A stretch of 46,000 nucleotides of DNA from an uncultured bacterium (GTDB lineage: Bacteria > Acidobacteriota > Thermoanaerobaculia > Thermoanaerobaculales > Thermoanaerobaculaceae): NCBI GenBank assembly GCA_937924755.1, contig CALEVZ010000015.1, positions 1 through 46,000 of the forward strand, given 5' to 3'. The stretch's first letter is position 1, and each line of letters begins with the position of its first letter. This document shows, in pieces, positions 6,453 through 14,357 of this stretch. The position numbers and the translations under genes were made by a program. Below the pieces are notes generated by a model, which was not told where the DNA came from, searched no databases, and saw nothing but the letters and a program-made list of their open reading frames with translations.

Positions 6453-7754
6453 CTACCCTTGAGGGCTGAGCTGGTCGTCTCGCCGATCCCAGAACGACCG
6501 CCCCCGCAGACGCCGTGCACGGAGTCGATAACGCAAGTACATCCGCACATGCCGGAAAAACCTGCGAACCAGATCCAGCGGTCGCCACAGCCGCAGCACC
6601 AGATAGCCCAGTCGGCTGGAGCGGGTGCCGTAGCGCCGGTTCATCTCGCTGCGGGAGATCAGCAAGGCACTGGCCAGCCGGCGTGGCACGAACCACAGAC
6701 CGCGGTCGCCGGGGGCCGGGCGAAAAAGCGCGAACAGGCGCAGGGAATCCGCGTACCCGCGGTCCAGGGCGGAGGCCACCACGTGCCGCAGGAGCAGCGC
6801 GGCGGGTGCCGACTGCTGGTCGGAGAGGAGCTCGGGCACCCGGCCGCTGGCAAGGCTATGGGCGAGGTGAACCGCCGCCTCTACCTCCTGCACCGAGACC
6901 ACGTCGCGAATCCACTGGTAGCCCGCGCCCATGAACACGTCCTGCTCGGCGGGAGAAAAGTCCAGATCCAGGAGATCGGCAACCATGCGGAGCAGCGGGT
7001 ACCGCCAGGGCCGCAACGCGTTCTGGTCGATGCCGTGGGCGATGGCGTGGGCCAGGAGGAGTTGGCGGGCCAGCACGAAGCATTCCCCCGGCAGCTCCGG
7101 CCGGCGCTCCAGCATCCCGGCGGCGTGTAGTTCGGAGAAGGTGGCCGCCGTGGGGTTCCCCGGCGGGCACAGGCGCAGCGCCCGGGAGTGAACCTCCACG
7201 GTCACGCCGCGGAACATCGCCGGCAGCTGGTAGAAACGGATTCGCGTGGTGGGGAGAAAGAATCCTCGTCTTTCCAGGGCCCGCTGGAAGCTCGCGGCCG
7301 CCTCCTCGGGCACCAGGAGGTCCACGTCGGCGGCGCGGCGGGTGCCCAGCGCCACCGCGCCCTGCAGGTGCAACGCGACGAACTTCAAGAACAGCAGGGG
7401 CACACGCTCGGCCGCGGCGATCTCTGCCAGCAGGCTCGCCATACCGGCGACGCGGGCCATCTCGGCCGCCGCCTGGTGATACACCTCCACCAACTGCGCC
7501 GCCACGTCTTCGCCCACCTCCCGCGCCAGCTCACCGGCCGGATTTCGCCCTGCGATTCGCGCGGCCACATCCAGGCGGCGGGCCATGGCGAGGGCTTTGG
7601 CACCGTCCAGACCCTCCCAGGGCAGTCGGCCGGGGGGGGCGAAACCCCGACACAGCACCCAGTAGAGCTCCGCCGGTGCCTCCAGCAAGGGGGGCTGGAA
7701 ACGCAGCCCGGCGAGTTTGCCATTACGCATCTGGCACCCGCGCGGCCTCTTCAT
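6453..7754 (-). CDS. Nucleotidyltransferase-family protein (NTP_transf_5-like)
   Basis: About 433 residues. The middle holds LKFVALHLQGAVALGTRRAADVDLLV (about residues 145-170), the G-x-R-x-x-x-D-x-D pattern of this nucleotidyltransferase fold, with the two Asp that would bind metal. The start ATG follows GGAGCGGTG; an ATG eight codons later is an alternative. It overlaps the end of the sugar transferase gene, so it is transcribed with the polysaccharide genes. However, this family is common in lasso clusters together with HprK-like kinases, and it converges on the PqqD pair, so it may work with the peptide genes. The C-terminus is basic and rich in Arg. The transferred group and acceptor are unknown. 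Confidence 0.8.
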   Translation of the reverse strand: MKRPRGCQMRNGKLAGLRFQPPLLEAPAELYWVLCRGFAPPGRLPWEGLDGAKALAMARRLDVAARIAGRNPAGELAREVGEDVAAQLVEVYHQAAAEMARVAGMASLLAEIAAAERVPLLFLKFVALHLQGAVALGTRRAADVDLLVPEEAAASFQRALERRGFFLPTTRIRFYQLPAMFRGVTVEVHSRALRLCPPGNPTAATFSELHAAGMLERRPELPGECFVLARQLLLAHAIAHGIDQNALRPWRYPLLRMVADLLDLDFSPAEQDVFMGAGYQWIRDVVSVQEVEAAVHLAHSLASGRVPELLSDQQSAPAALLLRHVVASALDRGYADSLRLFALFRPAPGDRGLWFVPRRLASALLISRSEMNRRYGTRSSRLGYLVLRLWRPLDLVRRFFRHVRMYLRYRLRARRLRGRSFWDRRDDQLSPQG

Positions 7755-8415
7755 CACCGCTCCAGGGCGGCGCCTCCCGCATCAGTTCCGCCAGCGACGG
7801 CGGTGGGAACATCGCCGGTCGAAGGACCGCCAAAACAGTGATGAGGATCGTCTTCAGGTCGCTCCGCCAGCTTCTCGTGCGGAGGTAGTCGCAGTAGCGT
7901 CGCAGCTTGTAAGGCTGCAACACGTTGCGATAGAAGCTGTCGCGCTCGCCGGGAACCGATGCCATCAGTTCCTCCTCGTTGCGGAGTGTTATGGTCACCG
8001 GATCGGTCAACCCGGGGCGCACCGAAAGGACTTGCTTCCACAGCGGGTGCGAGGGGTCGACCAACGATGGCACCTCCGGCCTAGGCCCCACCAGATCCAT
8101 CTCCCCCCGCGCCACGTTCCACAGCTCCGGCAACTCGTCCAGCTTGAGCCGGCGAAGGTATCGCCCCACTGGCGTGATGCGGTTATCGTCGCGGGATGTC
8201 ACGAGGGGCCCCTCGCTACCTACTCTCATTGTACGGAACTTGAGCATCCAGAACAACCGCCCCCCCAGACCGACCCGCTGTTGTCGAAAGAGAATCGGCC
8301 CCGGCGAGGAGAACCGCACCAGTATTGCCGTCCCTGCCAGCAGCGGACTGACCAGCAGCAAGGCCGCCCCGGCCACCGCCACGTTTACCCACCGGGGAAA
8401 CCCGGCCGCCGCCAC
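7723..8415 (-). CDS. Initiating sugar-1-phosphate transferase (PglC/WcaJ catalytic core)
   Basis: At 230 residues this has the short, PglC-type form with one N-terminal membrane segment (about residues 11-33), not the five-helix WbaP/WcaJ form. Motifs are FRQQRVGLGGRLFWMLKFRTM (start of the catalytic core) and DELPELWNVARGEMDLVGPRPE (acid and Pro-Arg-Pro signature). It would load the first sugar phosphate on undecaprenyl phosphate at the inner membrane and so start repeat-unit synthesis for the Wzx/Wzy system encoded here. It starts 3 bases after the aminotransferase stop and overlaps the downstream gene. Confidence 0.92.
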   Translation of the reverse strand: MAAAGFPRWVNVAVAGAALLLVSPLLAGTAILVRFSSPGPILFRQQRVGLGGRLFWMLKFRTMRVGSEGPLVTSRDDNRITPVGRYLRRLKLDELPELWNVARGEMDLVGPRPEVPSLVDPSHPLWKQVLSVRPGLTDPVTITLRNEEELMASVPGERDSFYRNVLQPYKLRRYCDYLRTRSWRSDLKTILITVLAVLRPAMFPPPSLAELMREAPPWSGDEEAARVPDA

Positions 8416-8418
8416 CCG

Positions 8419-9576
8419 TCACCTCCGGTGAAGCGTCACGATATCCCCGACTGCCTCGATGACATCCTCCACATCCTCCTCGGTCAATCGGGGGTGGAGG
8501 GGCAGGCTGACCAGCCGCCGAAATTCCCCGGCCGCCGTCGGAAACGACTCTTCTGCATAGTGGTAGCGCTCGCGGTAGTAGGGATGCATGTGCACAGGGA
8601 TGAAATGCACCGATGCGCCGATGTTGCGCCTCCGCAGCTCTTCGATGAACCTGGCGCGATCGATCTGCAGCCTCTGAAGGTGCAATCTGAGCACGTACAG
8701 GTGCCACGCCGACTCCATCCCTTCCCGCTCCACCGGCACTTCCAGCTCGGGAAGGGTGGAGAACGCCTCCGTATACCTGGCCACGATCTCCCGGCGTCGG
8801 CGCTGGAAGGCGGGGAGCCTGGCCAGCTGGTGCAGACCCAGGGCCGCCTGGATGTCGGTCATGTTGCACTTGAAGCCCGGTACCACCACCTCGTAGTACC
8901 AGGACCCCTCCGCCGAATAGCGCTTGTAGGCGTCCCGGCTCATGCCGTGCAGACTCCACAGGCGACACTTCTCCAAGAGTTCCGGCGCTCCGGTGAGCAT
9001 TCCCCCTTCGGCGGTGGTGAGGTTCTTGGTGGCGTAGAAACTGAACGCGGTCAGGTCCCCGATGGTGCCGATCATCCTGCCCAGGTGGCGGGCCGGCAGC
9101 GCGTGCGCCGCATCCTCCAACAGCAAGAGGCCATGCTTGCGCGCCAGGGGCACCAGTGACCCCATATCGCACGGGTGGCCGTACAGGTGCACCGGGATGA
9201 TCGCCTTCGTCCTCGGCGTGATGGCCGCCTCCACCGCTGCCGGGTCGAGGTTGAGGGTGTCTCGCTCCACGTCCACCAGCACCGGCGTCGCACCCACGTG
9301 CTCGATGACGTGGACGGTGGAGCAGAACGTCATGGTCGTGGTGATCACCTCGTCCCCCGGCCCGACGCCGGCGGCGGCCAGCCCCACCAGCATGGCGCTG
9401 GTGGCGGAGTTCACCGCCAGCGCCTCCTCCGCTCCGATGAAGCGAGCGAACTCCTTTTCGAAGCGGCGTGTCTTCGGCCCGGTGGTGATCCAGTCGCTGC
9501 GCAGGGTATCGACGACCTCGGCGATCTCCTCCTCACCCAGGCACGGTGGCGAAAAACTCAAGAACGACTCGCGCAC
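8419..9576 (-). CDS. DegT/DnrJ/EryC1/StrS aminotransferase
   Basis: This PLP enzyme of 385 residues should aminate a keto sugar nucleotide. DEVITTTMTFCSTVHVIEHVGATPVLVD is a typical cofactor and substrate region, and the Schiff-base Lys lies in SFYATKNLTTAEGG. It starts with GTG after GGAAGGAAA. It is directly upstream of the initiating transferase gene, which suggests that it makes the amino sugar (for example a 4-amino-4,6-dideoxy sugar) used as first residue. No dehydratase is adjacent; LegB farther upstream in the locus makes a suitable 4-keto sugar, but its dedicated partner is LegC. Confidence 0.88.
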   Translation of the reverse strand: MRESFLSFSPPCLGEEEIAEVVDTLRSDWITTGPKTRRFEKEFARFIGAEEALAVNSATSAMLVGLAAAGVGPGDEVITTTMTFCSTVHVIEHVGATPVLVDVERDTLNLDPAAVEAAITPRTKAIIPVHLYGHPCDMGSLVPLARKHGLLLLEDAAHALPARHLGRMIGTIGDLTAFSFYATKNLTTAEGGMLTGAPELLEKCRLWSLHGMSRDAYKRYSAEGSWYYEVVVPGFKCNMTDIQAALGLHQLARLPAFQRRRREIVARYTEAFSTLPELEVPVEREGMESAWHLYVLRLHLQRLQIDRARFIEELRRRNIGASVHFIPVHMHPYYRERYHYAEESFPTAAGEFRRLVSLPLHPRLTEEDVEDVIEAVGDIVTLHRR

Positions 9577-9634
9577 TTTCCTTCCCGTCTCCCTTTCTCG
9601 GCCTGCGGCGCTGCTGCCGCCGTCCCCAGGCAGT

Positions 9635-10726
9635 TCATCGAGTTAGCTCCTGCTGCGCTCGCGCAGCTTCGATGCCACCGGTGATGGAAGCCAGTAGGCC
9701 CTCCAGAAACCCGATGCCGTACCCCAGGTGGAGACAACCGAAGACCAGCGGCAAGACCGGCAAGAACCGCCAACCGGAAGCAGCCGCCGCATGCATACTC
9801 GCCAGCAGGTTGACCCCAATATAGGAGACAGCCACTCCGCCACCGACGGCGAGCGTGCCCAGCGCCAGACCGGCGGTGGGGGCCCCGGCCAACGCCGCCG
9901 CGCCCAGGACCAGCGCCAGGGAAGGAAGCCCCAGCAGCGCCAGCACGAAGGCGGCCGGTACCAGGTGTCGAGGTGAGGCCGGCAGACGGTGTTTGCGGAT
10001 GACCGGCACCTTCCAGTAGCCGTACTGGCGGTACTGCTGGAAAAGCTGCGAAAGCCGCCGACGGGGCGAGTACCAACTGCGGAGCTCGGGGGTGTGCCAG
10101 ATGACTCCACCGGCGCGGCTGAGCCGCAGATTGAGCTCGTCGTCCTGGTTGCGCACCAGCGTCTCGTCGAAGAGCCCGATACGGTCGAAAACCTCCCGTC
10201 GGTACACGCCGCCGAACACGGTATCCGAGGGCCCATCCCACGCCGGGTTGTGCCAGCGCGAGCCGCCGACGCCGAAGGGGTGATGGAACGCCACCGCCAC
10301 CGCCTTTTGCACGTAGGTGGTCCCGTCAGCGAACATCGACCCCCCGACGTTGTCCACCTCGGGCCGTCGGTCGAGAAACGCCACCGCCCGGGCGAGGTAA
10401 TCCTCCGCGTAGCGATTATGGGAGCCCATGATGGCGATGTAGCGCCCTCGGCTGGCGAGAATGCCCAGGTTCATGGCAACCGGGGTGATGCGCCGGGGGT
10501 TATCGACGACGTGCAGCCGAGCATCTTCCTGAGCCAGTCGCTGCAACACCTCTCGCGTCCCATCGTCGGACATCCCATCGACCACGATCACCTCATAGCC
10601 GCCCTCGGGCGGCACCTGCGCCAGCACCGAGCGGACAGCAGCCTCGATATGGCCTGCCTCGTTGCGGCAGGGAAGGACCGCCGAGATGGCCGGCGCGGCC
10701 TCGCCTCCATCAGCTGTGCGAGCCAT
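9635..10726 (-). CDS. Family 2 glycosyltransferase with C-terminal membrane segments (ExoA-like)
   Basis: The start giving MARTADGGEAAP puts the GT-A fold at the N-terminus: AVLPCRNEAGHIEAAVRSVL, VDGMSDDGT (nucleotide-binding Asp), then a middle region with DDELNLRL. Three or four hydrophobic segments follow from about residue 265, ending GCLHLGYGIGFLEGL. The arrangement matches succinoglycan ExoA-type enzymes, which add a sugar to a lipid-linked intermediate at the inner membrane. It overlaps the end of the GNAT gene by 17 bases. Longer in-frame starts give low-complexity, unlike residues and were rejected. Confidence 0.88.
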   Translation of the reverse strand: MARTADGGEAAPAISAVLPCRNEAGHIEAAVRSVLAQVPPEGGYEVIVVDGMSDDGTREVLQRLAQEDARLHVVDNPRRITPVAMNLGILASRGRYIAIMGSHNRYAEDYLARAVAFLDRRPEVDNVGGSMFADGTTYVQKAVAVAFHHPFGVGGSRWHNPAWDGPSDTVFGGVYRREVFDRIGLFDETLVRNQDDELNLRLSRAGGVIWHTPELRSWYSPRRRLSQLFQQYRQYGYWKVPVIRKHRLPASPRHLVPAAFVLALLGLPSLALVLGAAALAGAPTAGLALGTLAVGGGVAVSYIGVNLLASMHAAAASGWRFLPVLPLVFGCLHLGYGIGFLEGLLASITGGIEAARAQQELTR

Positions 10727-11411
10727 TCGGGCGATGGCGGGGAGACCAGCCGGGCGAGCCCGACTCGGAATCGAACACCTTGTACCAGGAGATGTACCCG
10801 TGGGCATCCTCATACAGAGGCTGCCACCCCAAACTGGCCAAGATCCGGCTCGCAGGAATGTTGTCCTGGTGGGTGATGCACCGCAAGCTGCGGGCATTGG
10901 TGGCCGTTCGGCACTCCTCCTGAAACCCCCGGTACAGGCGGGCGCCCAACCCGAGACCGCGGGCGCGCTCGGCCAGCCCTATCCCCACTAAACACACGGT
11001 CGGCTCTGGGACCTGAACCGTCTCCGGCGGCGTTGAGCGGCGACGCAGCAGGACGCGAAGCCTGCCCACGAGCGCTCCGAGAATCTCCCCATCGAGGAAA
11101 AGTCGCGGACGAGCGAGCAGGCAGCGAACCACGGTGGGCGCCAGATCCCGGTTGAACTTGCGCTGGTATCCCATGGGGGCGCCGACGGCAAAACCGAGGA
11201 GCTCACCCTCCACCCACGGCCCCAGGGTGACGGCGGTGGGCTCAGCGATAAACCAGCGCAAATAGGCGCGGGCGTACGGCGCGCCCAGCCTTCCGGAGCG
11301 GGACGAGCCGAACGCCTCCAGGTAGATCTCGGTGGCGCGGCCCACGTCTTGCAGCTGCAAACGTTGTAGCGCCACCTGCCTCGCCGATTTGTCCTCCCTT
11401 TTCAACACCAT
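10710..11411 (-). CDS. GNAT-family N-acetyltransferase
   Basis: This protein of 233 residues has the acetyl-CoA pyrophosphate-binding stretch ERARGLGLGARLYRGF (R/Q-x-x-G-x-G/A) and the C-terminal NIPASRILASLGW pattern common to GNATs acting on amino sugars or amino acids. A purine-rich GGAAAGGGGG precedes the ATG. Within the operon it lies between a sulfotransferase and a glycosyltransferase, so acetylation of an amino sugar made by a DegT enzyme is the likely job; the substrate cannot be read from the sequence. Confidence 0.82.
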   Translation of the reverse strand: MVLKREDKSARQVALQRLQLQDVGRATEIYLEAFGSSRSGRLGAPYARAYLRWFIAEPTAVTLGPWVEGELLGFAVGAPMGYQRKFNRDLAPTVVRCLLARPRLFLDGEILGALVGRLRVLLRRRSTPPETVQVPEPTVCLVGIGLAERARGLGLGARLYRGFQEECRTATNARSLRCITHQDNIPASRILASLGWQPLYEDAHGYISWYKVFDSESGSPGWSPRHRPNGSHS

Positions 11412-11438
11412 CCCCCTTTCCTTCTCGTGGCGATTCGA

Positions 11439-12377
11439 TCAGGTGAATTGATAGTTGTAGCGCGCCAGCTCACCCTCCCACAGCGCGTAGCTCTCGGGGC
11501 ACAGGCGCTCGGCCAGCGCCGGGGCGGCGCGCCGCACCGTCGCCATGCTCACCCGGGACGGGGCCGGGAAGAGGCGGTGAATCACCCGCCGCTCCAGCCG
11601 GGTCAGAACGTGGCGGGAGCGCCTGCGGTTAGCGCCCAGGTAGTTGAGAAAGCGCATGAGAGCGCAGGACAGCGCCGAAAAGGACGGGTTCTCCCTGGAG
11701 TAGGAGCGGGCATCCTGGTGGGGTATCAACGCCTCGGGGCCGAGCCCTTCCACCCGCAAAAACCCGAACAGCAGTTCAAAAAACCTGCCGGGCTCTCGCC
11801 GCATCATCTCCTGGGGAAGCGCCAGCACCTGCTCGGCGCCGAACACTCGCCGGTAGTAGTCGTACAGAGACCGGTAGTCCAGCCGCACGGCAATACCGGC
11901 CCCGGGGTAATTGATGACGTCAGCCAGGATGGACGCCAGACTATCGGCGCTGCCCTGCTTGACCATCTGGTTGTACATCGAGGACAGGTAGGCGAGAGGA
12001 TGGCGGAAGACCATGAACACGCGCACGGGCCCCAACGCCTCGTGCAGGCGGTCGGCCACCGCGAAGGCGTTGTGGCCGGTGACGAAGTGACCCGCCAGCC
12101 GCTCGTTGGAGATTCCCACCAGTCGGTCCCCAGCCCCCTGGGTCGCCAACAACTCGAAAAACCGCCTCGCCCAGGCAGAACTCCAGCGGCGCATATCCAG
12201 GACCCCCACCTCCTCCCGCCACAGGCGCTCGATGTGGGTATCCAGCTCCCTGGCGTGCCCGTGGGTGCCGAATATTCTCAGCCGGGGATGGGCGGGGAAC
12301 ACCGTCGTCTGTAAGAAACTCGAGCCCGTCTTGGCCAGTCCGATATGGACGAAATGCACCTGGCCGGTCGCCGTCAC
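11439..12377 (-). CDS. Sulfotransferase, adjacent to glucuronyl C5-epimerase
   Basis: I use the GTG preceded by GGGAGGTGA, giving 312 residues. The PAPS 5' loop is HIGLAKTGSSFLQ near residues 10-22 and the 3'-phosphate site is VFMVFRHPLAYLSSMYNQ. It is a paralogue of the sulfotransferase at 34389-35309: both share VHIGLAKTxSxFLQ, VFPAHPxL, GHxVTGxxAFxVADRL, and an end like WxGxLARxNYxF. It follows the C5-epimerase gene by 25 bases, so a uronic acid or amino sugar in the same polysaccharide is the likely acceptor. Position (2-O, 3-O, 6-O or N) cannot be told from the sequence. Confidence 0.87.
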   Translation of the reverse strand: MTATGQVHFVHIGLAKTGSSFLQTTVFPAHPRLRIFGTHGHARELDTHIERLWREEVGVLDMRRWSSAWARRFFELLATQGAGDRLVGISNERLAGHFVTGHNAFAVADRLHEALGPVRVFMVFRHPLAYLSSMYNQMVKQGSADSLASILADVINYPGAGIAVRLDYRSLYDYYRRVFGAEQVLALPQEMMRREPGRFFELLFGFLRVEGLGPEALIPHQDARSYSRENPSFSALSCALMRFLNYLGANRRRSRHVLTRLERRVIHRLFPAPSRVSMATVRRAAPALAERLCPESYALWEGELARYNYQFT

Positions 12378-12402
12378 CGCCTCACCTCCCCAGCCGCCAT
12401 CC

Positions 12403-13491
12403 TCATCGCCGCCACCGACGAAGCAACCGGGCCGCGTTGTCCCCCAGCCCGCGCAGCACTCCGTACGAGCGGGCGGCCCCGATGACGTCTCCAGCTTTCC
12501 ACCCCAGGTACCAGCTGGCCAGGCGCAGGCGGTTGATCCGGTCGGCGAGAGTCCGCTCCCACACGTCGGCCACGCCGGCGAAGTAGCCATCCCCGGTCAT
12601 CCCGGCCAAGATGCGCAGATGACAGACGTGCACGATGTGGTAACGAGCCTGGAAGAGCGGCCGCTGACCGTGCTCGTGGCGCAGGTCGTAGGAGCTGCAA
12701 AAGGGGAAGTGATAGGCCATCAGATTGCCCCGGATGGTGGCCACGCCTTCGTCGAAGACTCGCCGCGGCAGCTCGTCCCCCGTCACCTTCCACAGGTCGT
12801 ACACGCCGAACAGTGCCGCCATCATGCCGTTGAGGGTGTGGTGCTGCCTGCCCTCCTCGAAAAAGGCGTACTCCTCGAAAAACACCCCGCGGCGTGGATC
12901 GACGCAGCGCACGCCTCCATTGGCGATCTCCTTGAGGAAAACGCCCAGGGCACTTCTGGCGGTGGCGAGGAAGCGTTCGTCACCGCTCTCCTCCCAGGCG
13001 CGGCAAAGCACGGCGATCGCCTGCCCCTGCCCCATGGCCGACAGCCACGGCGCCCGTTGATCGGGGAAAAACGTGGCGTGGTATGGCCAGGTAGCTGTAC
13101 CGTCCGCTTGCCGCACTGCGCCGCGGACCAGCGCCTCGGCCACGCGCAGGAGCTCTTCCCGGTCCTCGGCCCGCCCCTCGGCCAGGTAGCGCTCGTAGTG
13201 CGCCAGGGCGTGATGGGCCGACTTGGTGGGGTGGAGCCAGGGCGCCCCCCGCGGATGCTGGCGGTAGAGTACCCCGCCGTGCTGATCCCGCTCCCTGGCC
13301 TCGCCCAGCTTGGCCAGCAGACTGACGTAGTAGGGGCCGAGCCGGCGCGCGTTGAGATACGATGTGTTGACCACCTTGGAGGGTGGTACCGTCACCGAGC
13401 GGTAGGCCCACACCAGGGCCCCGGCCCAGCTCGCCAGGACTCCGGCGACCACGATTGCCGCCCCTACCGCCACCCACCCCACCGCGGTCAC
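12403..13491 (-). CDS. D-glucuronyl C5-epimerase-like protein
   Basis: The start is a GTG overlapping the deacetylase stop as GTGA; the 362-residue product has one N-terminal membrane anchor (about 6-28) and an (alpha/alpha) barrel-type domain. It shares the strongest blocks of animal heparan sulfate C5-epimerase: WLSAMGQGQAI at 149-159 (animal WYSAMAQGQAI), EEY at 206-208, LNGMMAALFGVYDL at 220-233, YDLRH at 268-272 and RYHIVHVCHL at 283-292 (animal DYHTTHINQL). The three Tyr in these blocks correspond to those proposed as catalytic. It should turn D-glucuronate into L-iduronate within a polymer or lipid-linked chain. Bacterial homologues acting on heparosan are known. The membrane anchor suggests action at the inner membrane. 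Confidence 0.88.
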   Translation of the reverse strand: MTAVGWVAVGAAIVVAGVLASWAGALVWAYRSVTVPPSKVVNTSYLNARRLGPYYVSLLAKLGEARERDQHGGVLYRQHPRGAPWLHPTKSAHHALAHYERYLAEGRAEDREELLRVAEALVRGAVRQADGTATWPYHATFFPDQRAPWLSAMGQGQAIAVLCRAWEESGDERFLATARSALGVFLKEIANGGVRCVDPRRGVFFEEYAFFEEGRQHHTLNGMMAALFGVYDLWKVTGDELPRRVFDEGVATIRGNLMAYHFPFCSSYDLRHEHGQRPLFQARYHIVHVCHLRILAGMTGDGYFAGVADVWERTLADRINRLRLASWYLGWKAGDVIGAARSYGVLRGLGDNAARLLRRWRR

Positions 13492-14357
13492 CTCTGCTCC
13501 CCACTCGCCGCTGCGGCGGGTGGCGCGACGGCGTCCTTCTCCAGGTGAGCAACCACATCCCGACAGGAACAGAACTCCCAGCGGCGGCGGTGGAGCTCCT
13601 GGATCAGCCAGCGGTACCACCGGTCCAGGGGGTCGAACGCCGGGTCGAAGTACACGTCGTGAAAGAGCACCGAGACGTGGTGCAACCCCGCCGCCTCCGC
13701 CTGCCCCAGCCGGGCGAGGGTGAACTCCTGGGCCTGCCGGAGGGTGCGGTTGACCACCCGTGAGTTGTTGCGGAAGGTGTACCCGTCGGTGATCAGGATG
13801 GGCAGCTCCCAAAGGCCACCGACACGGTAGGGATCGCGGACCCCGTAGGTGTTACTGCAGTAGGCAAACCCCGCCTGAGCGAACAGGGGGGCATAGGCAT
13901 CGGTCAGCCGTCCGGCGTTGTCCACCATGCCCACGTTGTGCAGCCGCACCCCCAGCACCGGCGAGCCGGTGATCTCCTCCAGCCGCTGGCGCTCCCACCG
14001 GATACGCTCCGGCCGATCAAAGGCGATGGCGTGCAGGCCGACCTCCAGCCCCTGCTCCAGCACCCGTGCGATCCACGGGCGCGCCCGGCGCGGCCCGTAG
14101 GCCAGGTCCCTGCCCCGGCCGGTGGCAAAAAAGAAGGTCGCCGGCACCCCGTGCTCGCGGTTGAAGGCCAGCAGTGCCTCCAGGTTGTGGGCGCGGTTGG
14201 CGGCCAGGCGCCGAAGTTTGCGCATCAACGCCCTCCCCGACGAGCTCCCCCGCACCGCCTCCACCACCCCGCGTAGGAGGAACTTAGGCACGGCGGCGTC
14301 GCGCCAGTGCTCGGCGAAGGTGAGGTGGTCCACGTCGTGGGAAACCACTACCTTCAT
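13488..14357 (-). CDS. Polysaccharide deacetylase-like protein
   Basis: The ATG giving MKVVVSHDVDHL overlaps the upstream glycosyltransferase stop as ATGA; 289 residues. SHDVDH at 6-11 supplies the metal and base acids of the deacetylase fold, ATFFFATGRG is a typical second strand, and EVGLHAIAFDR holds the metal-binding His of motif 2 in altered form. LFHDVYFD near the C-terminus fits the last motif. Directly before a glucuronyl C5-epimerase gene it is well placed to remove acetyl groups from GlcNAc or GalNAc and so free amines for sulfation. Some proteins in this subgroup have unknown substrates, so the reaction is likely but not certain. Confidence 0.82.
   Translation of the reverse strand: MKVVVSHDVDHLTFAEHWRDAAVPKFLLRGVVEAVRGSSSGRALMRKLRRLAANRAHNLEALLAFNREHGVPATFFFATGRGRDLAYGPRRARPWIARVLEQGLEVGLHAIAFDRPERIRWERQRLEEITGSPVLGVRLHNVGMVDNAGRLTDAYAPLFAQAGFAYCSNTYGVRDPYRVGGLWELPILITDGYTFRNNSRVVNRTLRQAQEFTLARLGQAEAAGLHHVSVLFHDVYFDPAFDPLDRWYRWLIQELHRRRWEFCSCRDVVAHLEKDAVAPPAAAASGEQR

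Noticed and set aside
6442-6466. GCCCTC/GAGGGC hairpin near the convergent stops of the second PqqD and the nucleotidyltransferase genes
   Set aside because: Only 6 bp with a 13-base loop and no T-tract on either strand; too weak to call a terminator.
7717-9159. Plus-strand open frame of about 480 codons across three minus-strand genes
   Set aside because: It spans the ends of three clear genes on the other strand, has no ribosome site, and shows no domain.
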